Source: CAADGU01 sp964581605
GTDB lineage: Bacteria; Chloroflexota; Anaerolineae; Promineifilales; Promineifilaceae
Direction of reading: 5' to 3'
Assembly: GCA_964581605.1 (NCBI GenBank)
Contig: CAZOPF010000182.1
Span: 1-6,506, forward strand
Length of the DNA: 6,506 bases
Below the pieces are notes generated by a model. The model was not told the DNA's origin. It made no database searches and worked only from the letters and a program-made list of their open reading frames with translations. This document shows positions 1 through 6,040 of this stretch, in pieces (the first letter of the stretch is position 1; every line of letters begins with the position of its first letter). A program made the position numbers and the translations under genes.

Positions 1-507
1 TTTGCATACTCCAGCTACCACTGTGCGCCGTCCAGCCCGTGCTATTGCCGTCATCGTAGTTTTCCGCCAACCCTAACCCTACTTCCCGTTGGGCAATCGT
101 CTGCCCGCCCAGGGTATAGGTGACGCGCTTTATCGTCACTGGCCCGTTGACTTCCACCTCAAAACCGGGGAAGGGATAGTAGATGGTCTTGCCGGACGGT
201 TCCACCGTTTTCATGCGCTGCCCGTCGGCGTCATAAACAAAGCTGGTCGTCCCGCCGCCGCCGCTCTTGACCACGCTGGTCAGCCGGTTTTCCACATCGA
301 AGTTTTGGGTGTAGGTAACACCGCCTTCGACTCGTTTGGTCATATTCCCGTTACCATCATAGCAGAAATAGTTCGCCCCAATCTGTTTGACGGCATGGGG
401 CAGGGTGGTAGTGGCTCAGTTTGGGCATTTATGCCCATATATGGGGGGGTGAACAAGGCAAACAGGGCCAAAAAGAGGCCCAGCACACAAAACTGGCGAC
501 GCGACAT
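1..507 (-). pseudogene. Secreted RHS/YD-repeat protein, 5' part, frameshifted after the signal peptide; continues beyond the window
   Basis: The minus-strand ATG at 507 opens a 55-codon frame that stops at 340. It begins MSRRQFCVLGLFLALFALFT, a classic signal peptide (SRR, a hydrophobic core, then INA|Q as a likely signal peptidase I site near residue 29). From 415 down to base 2 a different minus frame runs open for 138 codons. It carries RHS/YD-repeat sequence: YFCYDGNGNMTKRVEGG, then NFDVENRLTSVVKS, then FVYDADGQRMKTVEPSGK and YTLGGQTIAQREVG. The last part, ENYDDGNSTGWTAHSGSWS, resembles the start of a laminin-G/concanavalin-like sandwich module instead of the usual DHLGS-type RHS core end. 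The RHS frame is closed upstream by TGA at 416-418. One missing base between about 400 and 420 would join signal peptide and RHS in frame. YD-repeat proteins are secreted or surface shell-forming proteins, often toxin carriers. RHS identity is confident. Whether this is a true pseudogene, a deletion junction or a sequencing error is open. Confidence 0.8.
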
Positions 508-514
508 GAATTTT

Positions 515-520
515 CCTCCT
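515..520 (-). promoter_or_regulatory. Strong ribosome binding site for the RHS/signal-peptide frame
   Basis: On the minus strand this reads AGGAGG, seven bases before the ATG at 507. A perfect Shine-Dalgarno at good spacing fixes the start of the signal-peptide frame. It argues that the signal peptide was, or still is, translated even though the RHS frame is not joined to it as sequenced. Confidence 0.75.
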
Positions 521-527
521 GAAATTT

Positions 528-578
528 GTGCCTTTGTGTTTGGGTGTTTGGGTGTTTTTGTGTCTGTGTGTTTGCGTG
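528..578 (+). repeat. Degenerate tandem repeat with 8-bp period, consensus GTGTTTGG
   Basis: Six units start with GTG exactly every eight bases (528, 536, 544, 552, 560, 568), and a seventh GTG starts at 576. The units at 536 and 544 are both GTGTTTGG; others vary after the GTG, for example GTGTCTGT at 560. The spacing is strict while the last five bases drift. The array lies just upstream of the RHS ribosome binding site and forms the left arm of a larger inverted structure. The plus frame through it is open, but the codons are repeat-derived and it is not a gene. Confidence 0.8.
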
Positions 579-623
579 AAAACGCAAGCACTAAAACACC
601 TTAACACTCAATCACTCGAACAC
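536..623. repeat. Long imperfect inverted repeat with a perfect GAAA-loop hairpin at its centre
   Basis: The centre is TTGCGT (572-577), loop GAAA (578-581), ACGCAA (582-587), all perfectly paired. It extends outward by four more pairs (568-571 with 588-591, one of them T-G). Outside this, 536-556 can pair with 603-623 with 17 Watson-Crick pairs, three G-T pairs and one mismatch. In another register, 551-558 (GGTGTTTT) pairs perfectly with 593-600 (AAAACACC). The two arms are the GTG and CAC arrays. Both flanking genes start away from this element, so it sits where a terminator for either would not be expected. It could form a cruciform in DNA or a long hairpin in a leader transcript. No named element family is recognised. 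Confidence 0.7.
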
Positions 624-628
624 TATGA
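589..628 (-). repeat. Degenerate tandem repeat with 8-bp period, plus-strand consensus CACTNNAA
   Basis: Five units start with CAC exactly every eight bases, at 589, 597, 605, 613 and 621. Four begin CACT (CACTAAAA, CACTCAAT, CACTCGAA, CACTATGA) and one begins CACC. On the minus strand this is an AGTG array with period 8, so it is oriented opposite to the GTG array at 528-578 and makes the right arm of the inverted structure. Confidence 0.75.
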
Positions 629-660
629 CTGTTTACTGATTACCGTTTACTTTACTGTTT
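628..660 (+). repeat. Degenerate tandem repeat with 7-bp period, consensus ACTGTTT
   Basis: Units read ACTGTTT (628), ACTGATT (635), ACCGTTT (642), a shortened ACTTT (649) and ACTGTTT again (654). The array abuts the end of the CAC array and changes the period from eight to seven. It is AT-rich and non-coding in appearance. Confidence 0.65.
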
Positions 661-866
661 TCGTCGGGTGGCTCCGGTTGGCAACCGGCGGCTCCACACA
701 ACTGGGGCAGGATTATAGTGGGGCGGGGTACGGCCGTCAACGATTAATTTTGCATAAAAGTACGCGCATTGTTTTCCCCTCTCAAAACTTCATCCTCGCC
801 CCACTTTTCACGCCGCCCCGGTTGAATTTACCGCCCGCTTGCAGTACAAATGGGCAGGTCAAAACG
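661..866 (+). other. Leader region upstream of the cyclase gene, with a 7-1-7 palindrome at 674-688
   Basis: No gene is seen here. CCGGTTG (674-680) and CAACCGG (682-688) form a perfect inverted repeat around one central base, flanked by two direct copies of GGCTCC (670-675 and 690-695). This is a plausible operator or a short hairpin, and the function is an inference. TATAGT at 714-719 resembles a -10 box but has no convincing -35 partner at the right spacing. One ACGGCCGT octamer lies at 730-737. The plus reading frame of the cyclase gene stays open upstream to 528, but that extension is made of repeat sequence and is not supported as protein. Confidence 0.45.
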
Positions 867-3800
867 ATGGACACATTTGCCGCCTACATTCCCGTTGATC
901 GCCGCCTGGCCCTCTGGCAGCGCCGTTCCCTGCCCGACACGGCCGTTGGCGCGGCCCTCTTTGCCGATATCTCCGGTTTCACCCCCCTCACCGAACGGTT
1001 GGCACTGCTCTTTGGCCCCCGGCGCGGCGCCGAAGAACTCTCCCGCCACCTCAACGACGTCTACGAAGCCCTCATCGGCCAGGTGGAATACTTTGGCGGC
1101 AGCGTCATCAGCTTTGCCGGGGACTCCATCACCTGCTGGTTTGACGAGCAGCAGGGCAAGGCCAGCCAACGAGCCATCGCCGCCGCCTTAGCGCTGCAAA
1201 CCGTCATGGCCGTCTTCAGCGAAATCCCCCTGGCTGACGGACATACGGCCTATCTGGCCATGAAAACGGCCGTCACTACCGGCCCCGCCCGCCGCTTCCT
1301 CGTCGGCGACCCCGCCATCCAACTGCTAGACACATTAGCCGGGCGCACCATCACCCGCCTGGCCGCCGCCGAAAAGCTGGCCCAACCCGGCGAACTGCTG
1401 GCCGACCAGGCCACCGTTCACACGCTGGGCACGGCCGTCACCATCACCACCTGGCGGCAAAGCCCCACATCTGACCACACCTTCGCCGTCATCACCGATC
1501 TGGCCACGGCCGTGCCCGCCCATCACTGGCCCCCCTTACCCGCCGACGCCCTGACACTGGCCCAGACCCGCCCCTGGCTGCTCACGGCCGTCTACCAGCG
1601 CGAACAAACCGGGCAGGGACAATTTTTGACGGAGCTACGGCCGTCCGTCGCCCTCTTTCTCCGCTTCACCGGCCTCAACTACGAAGACGACCCCGACGCC
1701 GCCCACAAACTCAACGACTTTGTCCATCGCGTGCAAAACATCCTCACCCAATACGGCGGCGCCCTGCTGCAACTCACCATCGGTGACAAAGGCAGCTACC
1801 TCTACGCCTCCTTTGGCGCCCCCATCGCCCACGAAGACGACGCCTTTCGCGCCGCCAACGCCGCCCTGGAACTGGAAAAACTGCCCTTCCTCGCCGGTAC
1901 CCCCGTGCAAATTGGCATGAGCCGGGGCGTCATGCGCGCCGGTTCCTACGGCAGCCAATCCCGCCGCACCTACGGCGTATTGGGCGACCATGTGAACCTG
2001 GCCGCCCGCCTCATGGAACGGGCCGAACCGGGCCAAATCCTGGTTAGTGAAACAGTCGAAAAGCTGCTGCGGCGCGGCTACTACCTGGAACCGGTCGAAG
2101 CCGTACCCCTCAAAGGCAAATCCGAAACCGTGCCCGTCTTCTCCCTCACCCGGCGGCGACGGCCGCAAACCGGCATCCTGCAAGCCCCGGACTACAGCAT
2201 TCCCCTGGTGGGCCGCCGTGCCGAGTTAGAGCAAATCCGGCAAAAGCTGGCGCTGGCCCGCCAGGGGCAGGGGCAAATTGTGGGCATCATGGCCGAAGCT
2301 GGCATGGGCAAATCCCGCCTGGTCAACGAACTGACCCGACTCGCTGAAGCCGACGGCCTGCCCATTTACCTGGGCGAATGCCAATCCTACGGCGACAACA
2401 TCCCCTACCTGGTCTGGCTGCCCATCTGGTTCGCCTTTCTGGGCATCAATCCCACTGACTCGCTGGCGCAGCAGATGGAGACGCTGCAAACGCAGGTAGC
2501 CCGGCTGGCTCCGGAACGGCAAGAGGGGCTGCCGTTGCTGGGCGTGGCTCTGGGGCTACCTGTCGCCGAGAATGAATTTACGCTATCGCTAGATGCCAAA
2601 GGACGGCGCTCTGCGTTGGAGGCGCTGCTGCTGGCCTGTATGCAAAGCCGGGCCAGGCAGGTGGCCGCCGAAGGCAATGCGCTCGTTTTTGTCTTTGAAG
2701 ATTTGCACTGGATTGACCCCATCTCCCATGATTTGCTGGAAGGGTTGGGGCGGGCCATTGTGCAGTTGCCGGTGTTGATCATCATCGCGTACCGGCCGCC
2801 GGAACAGACCCGTTTGCAAAAACCCCGCCTGACAGCCCTGCCCCATTTTACGGCCGTCCCCCTGACCGAACTGCCCGCCCCCGAAGCGGAACAATTGACC
2901 CGGCATAAACTCAAACAGCTATTTGCCGCCCGGGCGACGGCCGTGCCCCCCACCCTCATCAACCAGATCATCGAACGCGCCCAGGGAAACCCCTTTTACG
3001 TGGAAGAACTGGTCAACTACCTGTTTGATCGTGGCCTCAATTTGCAAGACGCCGCCGCTCTGGAAAATCTCGACCTGCCCACCAGCCTGCACAGCCTCAT
3101 CCTCAGCCGTATTGACCAGCTAAACGAAGACCAAAAGCTCACCCTGCGCATCGCCAGCATTATTGGCCGCCTGTTCCGCTTTGGCTGGCTGCTCGGCTAT
3201 TACCCGGAACTGGGTACGGCCGACCAGGTACGCGCCCACCTGCTGGAACTGGAACGGCTCGACCTGACCCCGGTAGACCAGCCAGAGCCAGAACTGGTCT
3301 ATATGTTCAAACACATCGTCACCCAGGAAGTAACCTATACCAGCCTGCCCTACGCCACCCGCGCTTTGCTCCACGAACAGTTAGCACAGTACATTGAAAA
3401 ATTGGATGCGGAACGATTTGTGGATTTGCTGGCGTTTCATTACGGCCGTAGCCACAACCTGCCCAAAAAGCTGGAATATCTGGTCAAAGCAGGCATCGCT
3501 GCCGCCGACCGCTTTGCCAATGAAGAAGCGGTGGATTACCTGAGCCGGGCCATAACGTTGATGCCAGAGGGAGAGTACGGCCGTCTCTACGACCTGCACC
3601 AACGCCGCGAACAACTCTATGACCTGCAAGGCGACCGGGTGCAACAGCAAACCGACCTGGCGGCGCTACACCGGCTGGCCCGCTTGCTGCGTGACCACAG
3701 CCAGGAAGCCGACGCCGCCCTGCGCCAGGCCCGTTATGCCGAAGTCACCGGTGACTACAGCGCGGCCAGTGAAGCGGCACAACAGGCGCTGGCCATGTCG

Positions 3801-4942
3801 CGCCTGGCCCGCCGCCCCACCCAAGAAGCGGCCGCCTATCTGCAATGGGGGCGCGCCCTCTTCCGCCAGGCTGATTATGAGAAAGCACGGCGCTGTTTTC
3901 GCCACGCCCACGATCTGGCCGCCCGCACCAGTGAAACCGACCTGGCCGCCGACTGCCTGATGAATCTGGGCAACGTCGCCTGGTCTAAAGGCGACTACGG
4001 CGACGCCCAGACCCACTACCAACAGGCGCTCAATCTGAAACAGCAAATCCACAACCGGCGCGGCGAGAGCATTTTGCTCAATAATCTGGGTGTGGTTGCC
4101 CTCTCCCAAAGTGACTACACCACTGCCCGCACCCATTACCTGGCGGCATTAGCCGTCATGCAGGCTATCGGCGACCGGCGCAATGAAAGCTTTGTATTAG
4201 GCAATCTGGGACTGGTGGCTGCGCATCTGGGCCATTATCGTGAAGCGGAACTGTATCAGCGCCAATCGCTGCGGCTGCGCCAGGAGATGGCCGACAGCTT
4301 TGGCGCGAATTTGTCCCAATTAAACCTGGGGACAATTGCTTTGTACCAGGGTGATTATGCGCAAGCGTTGGCACTGTATGAACCGCTGCTGGCAAAGTAC
4401 CGGGAGGCCAATAATGCCCAAAGCGAGGTGGAAGTGCTGGTTTGTCTGGCCCTGCTCCACCATCAACTCAATGATCAGGCGCAAGCGCTGACTTATGCCC
4501 AGGAAGCTGCCGATATAACGGAAAAGGTGGGGCTGCGTTCGGAAGGCAGCCTGGCCTGGCGCACTATCGGCCATGCGCAGGCGGCGCTGGGCCACTATGC
4601 CGCAGCTGGCGCCGCCTACCAGCGAGCAACAGCGTTATGCCGGGAAGTGGGCAACTTGAATTGGGAGCAAGAATCATTGGCAGGGCTGGCGCGGCTGGCG
4701 CTGGCACAAGGGAAGCTGGACACGGCCGTTACCCACGTCAATACCATCCTCAGCCACCTGCAAACGGGCAATCTACACGGCGCAGACGAACCGCTGCGCG
4801 TCTACCTGACCTGTTATCAGGTGTTGCAGGCGGCGGGCGACGGCCGTGCCGCTGCCATCCTATCCGAAGCGTACCACCTGCTGCAAGAGCGGGCCGCCGG
4901 CATTGAGGATGCGACGATGCGTGAGAGGTATGTGACGGCCGT
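730..4942. repeat. Dispersed palindromic octamer ACGGCCGT, at least 14 exact copies
   Basis: Exact copies start at 730, 939, 1266, 1431, 1506, 1584, 1637, 2850, 2937, 3442, 3577, 4722, 4840 and 4935. Thirteen lie in the cyclase gene and one is in its leader. Nine are read as Thr-Ala-Val, three in the frame giving (Tyr or Asp)-Gly-Arg, and one in the third frame (Arg-Pro-Ser). All three frames plus non-coding DNA are used, so the signal is at DNA level more than protein level. About 0.2 copies would be expected by chance at roughly 60% GC. No copy was seen in 1-729 or after 4942. The pattern is analogous to the HIP1 octamer of cyanobacteria; its role here is unknown. Confidence 0.8.
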
Positions 4943-4997
4943 GCCCTTTCACCGTGAAATTGTGCGCTTATCCCAAAGTGAAGGGGTGACGCAGTGA
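867..4997 (+). CDS. Soluble adenylyl cyclase-like protein: two class III cyclase domains, AAA/STAND ATPase, TPR tail
   Basis: This is a predicted cytoplasmic signalling enzyme of 1376 residues, with no membrane segment or signal peptide seen. Cyclase domain 1 (about 24-185) has LFADISGFT with metal-ligand D34, and SFAGD with D86. Its second half lacks the GDxVNxAAR motif (VGDPAIQLLDTLAGR instead). Cyclase domain 2 (about 258-430) has Arg at the first metal position (ALFLRFTG), keeps IGDKG with K308, and has YGVLGDHVNLAARL with N377 and R381. The pair therefore forms one predicted composite active site, as in ADCY10. The ATPase has Walker A AEAGMGKS (K482) and Walker B LVFVFEDLHWID (about 606-617), followed by GNPFYVEEL (707-715). 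TPR units of about 40 residues run from about 948 to 1300. The ATG at 867 is chosen because it is the first Met before the cyclase homology, with a weak AGG eight bases upstream. ATP rather than GTP as substrate is inferred. The gene probably has its own transcript. Confidence 0.88.
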   Translation: MDTFAAYIPVDRRLALWQRRSLPDTAVGAALFADISGFTPLTERLALLFGPRRGAEELSRHLNDVYEALIGQVEYFGGSVISFAGDSITCWFDEQQGKASQRAIAAALALQTVMAVFSEIPLADGHTAYLAMKTAVTTGPARRFLVGDPAIQLLDTLAGRTITRLAAAEKLAQPGELLADQATVHTLGTAVTITTWRQSPTSDHTFAVITDLATAVPAHHWPPLPADALTLAQTRPWLLTAVYQREQTGQGQFLTELRPSVALFLRFTGLNYEDDPDAAHKLNDFVHRVQNILTQYGGALLQLTIGDKGSYLYASFGAPIAHEDDAFRAANAALELEKLPFLAGTPVQIGMSRGVMRAGSYGSQSRRTYGVLGDHVNLAARLMERAEPGQILVSETVEKLLRRGYYLEPVEAVPLKGKSETVPVFSLTRRRRPQTGILQAPDYSIPLVGRRAELEQIRQKLALARQGQGQIVGIMAEAGMGKSRLVNELTRLAEADGLPIYLGECQSYGDNIPYLVWLPIWFAFLGINPTDSLAQQMETLQTQVARLAPERQEGLPLLGVALGLPVAENEFTLSLDAKGRRSALEALLLACMQSRARQVAAEGNALVFVFEDLHWIDPISHDLLEGLGRAIVQLPVLIIIAYRPPEQTRLQKPRLTALPHFTAVPLTELPAPEAEQLTRHKLKQLFAARATAVPPTLINQIIERAQGNPFYVEELVNYLFDRGLNLQDAAALENLDLPTSLHSLILSRIDQLNEDQKLTLRIASIIGRLFRFGWLLGYYPELGTADQVRAHLLELERLDLTPVDQPEPELVYMFKHIVTQEVTYTSLPYATRALLHEQLAQYIEKLDAERFVDLLAFHYGRSHNLPKKLEYLVKAGIAAADRFANEEAVDYLSRAITLMPEGEYGRLYDLHQRREQLYDLQGDRVQQQTDLAALHRLARLLRDHSQEADAALRQARYAEVTGDYSAASEAAQQALAMSRLARRPTQEAAAYLQWGRALFRQADYEKARRCFRHAHDLAARTSETDLAADCLMNLGNVAWSKGDYGDAQTHYQQALNLKQQIHNRRGESILLNNLGVVALSQSDYTTARTHYLAALAVMQAIGDRRNESFVLGNLGLVAAHLGHYREAELYQRQSLRLRQEMADSFGANLSQLNLGTIALYQGDYAQALALYEPLLAKYREANNAQSEVEVLVCLALLHHQLNDQAQALTYAQEAADITEKVGLRSEGSLAWRTIGHAQAALGHYAAAGAAYQRATALCREVGNLNWEQESLAGLARLALAQGKLDTAVTHVNTILSHLQTGNLHGADEPLRVYLTCYQVLQAAGDGRAAAILSEAYHLLQERAAGIEDATMRERYVTAVPFHREIVRLSQSEGVTQ

Positions 4998-5016
4998 CAG
5001 GGTGAGCAAGTGAGGG
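4977..5016 (+). repeat. Five-unit tandem repeat with 8-bp period, consensus RGTGANNN, across the cyclase stop codon
   Basis: GTGA occurs exactly every eight bases, at 4978, 4986, 4994, 5002 and 5010, each preceded by A or G (for example AGTGACAG and GGTGAGCA). The third unit supplies the TGA stop of the cyclase gene (4995-4997), so its last residues (SEGVTQ) are repeat-encoded. Gain or loss of one unit would shift the frame and change the C-terminus. The period equals that of the GTG and CAC arrays upstream of the gene. Confidence 0.8.
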
Positions 5017-5081
5017 AATCTGGCCTATACCCCATACCCACCGTATGCTAAACTACTCTAAATGAGTTAAAGGATTGTTCA
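5017..5081 (+). promoter_or_regulatory. Short gap before the HARE gene, with ribosome binding site AAAGGA at 5069-5074
   Basis: AAAGGA ends seven bases before the ATG at 5082 and supports that start. TATGCT at 5044-5049 could be a -10 box, but no clear -35 box is seen 17 bases upstream, so the promoter is only a suggestion. A small direct repeat (ATACCC twice, near 5027-5039) is also present. No intrinsic terminator for the cyclase gene was recognised. Confidence 0.45.
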
Positions 5082-6006
5082 ATGCCTATAACATTTCTCC
5101 AGCTTGCCCGAAAAATAATTGAGGAAGAACGAAACCCGCTTGCCCCAAATGAGATTTGGGAGATTGCCGTCTCTAAAGGGTATGAAAAAGAACTAAACAC
5201 GAAAGGAAAAACACCGTGGGCAACGTTGGGTGCTCAACTATATGTTGACGTTCGTGACAACCCAAACAGCCTTTTCTTGGTAACAGACTCTCGCCCGAAG
5301 CGATTTTTCTTGCACTCGCTTGTAGATGTACTGGGTAAAAAAAGCCCTTCAACAGGAACCAGCAACCACTCCACCAAAAACCCAATATCAAGAAAAAGAC
5401 CTACATCCGTTCCTAGTGTATTATGGGCATTACTATCTGAAAGCATTCTTGAAAACGATTCACCACAACAAGTCGGGGAAAAAGCAGTTCGGTGAATGGG
5501 TTCACCCTGACGTTGTTGGCTGCTATTTCCCGTTTAATGATTGGAAAGATGAAGTGGCAGATGTCAGTTCGTTAATGGGAAATACAGCCGTCAGACTTTT
5601 CTCCTTTGAACTCAAACGCGAACTGACAACTGGAAACTTGCGAGAAGTGTTTTTCCAGGCTGTTTCAAATTCCTCATGGGCAAATGAAGGATTTTTAGTC
5701 GCCGCCAGCATAAATACCGATGAAGAATTTCGCAACGAGTTGGAACGACTCTCTACTTCATTTGGAATTGGTATTATCCGCATTGATATAGATGATCCCG
5801 ATTCAACAGAGGTGGTCCTGCCCGCTAAACCGAAAGATCTGGTAGATTGGGAAACGGTCAACAAACTGGCGACAATCAACCCTGAGTTCCGTGATTTTCT
5901 GAAGCGCGTAAAGAACGATATTGCCAGCAAAGAGATTAGGCGGGAGATGTATGATCGTGTTTTTGATAAAGATGATCTGATTAAACTAATAACCAGATCA
6001 AAGTGA
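5082..6006 (+). pseudogene. HARE-HTH and PD-(D/E)XK-like nuclease protein (HrgA/COG2958 type), split by a +1 shift at seven A
   Basis: Two overlapping frames make one family-like protein. The first (5082-5495) starts MPITFLQLARKIIEEERNPL and ends its homology at KRFFLHSL, a complete HARE winged-helix domain (residues 1-80), a DNA-binding module known from restriction enzymes, ASXL and RNA polymerase delta. The second frame, read from about 5343 to 6006, carries EWVHPDVVG, FSFELKRE and FQAVSNSSWANEGFLVA. These resemble a PD-(D/E)XK nuclease core (D143, E176, K178 in the joined numbering). The frames meet at AAAAAAA (5337-5343). Removing one A gives an uninterrupted 307-residue protein passing through VLGKKALQQ. 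As sequenced, translation ends early after a 137-residue product. The gene is visibly AT-richer than the cyclase gene and has no ACGGCCGT octamer, suggesting acquisition. It may be a true pseudogene, slippage-controlled, or a homopolymer error. The substrate is unknown. Confidence 0.78.
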
Positions 6007-6030
6007 GCAATCAGAAGTCTTTGCTAAACC

Positions 6031-6036
6031 AGGAGG
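6031..6036 (+). promoter_or_regulatory. Ribosome binding site AGGAGG deciding between two adjacent ATG codons
   Basis: AGGAGG is followed by TATGATG. The first ATG (6038) is only one base from the Shine-Dalgarno, too close for normal initiation. The second (6041) is four bases away and is preferred, though this is still a short spacing. Confidence 0.65.
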
Positions 6037-6040
6037 TATG

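Noticed and set aside
68..84. Telomere-like CCCTAA repeat (about two copies) in the RHS region
   Set aside because: Only two copies are present, and they are explained by RHS-frame codons (REVGLGLAE). There is no extended array.
528..628. CRISPR array
   Set aside because: Units are only 8 bp with no separate repeat and spacer lengths, and no cas gene is nearby.
713..719. Sigma-70 promoter at TTATAGT for the cyclase gene
   Set aside because: The only TTG-type candidate upstream (TTGGCA at 678-683) is about 30 bases away, too far for a -35 box.
528..866. Extension of the cyclase reading frame upstream to an ATG at 528, adding 113 residues
   Set aside because: The extra residues are encoded by the GTG/CAC arrays and the 7-bp array (giving runs such as VFLCLCVCV). 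They show no protein-like composition and precede the natural start at 867, where cyclase homology begins shortly after.
850..4906. Many open frames of 60-190 codons on both strands inside the cyclase gene
   Set aside because: They are shadows of a long GC-rich gene with GC-biased third positions. Their translations are Pro/Ala/Gly/Arg-rich, show no domain motifs and lack suitable ribosome binding sites.
5337..5343. Classical -1 programmed frameshift site at the A run
   Set aside because: The downstream frame needs a +1 (or -2) change. A -1 slip on A AAA AAG-type sequence would enter the wrong frame.
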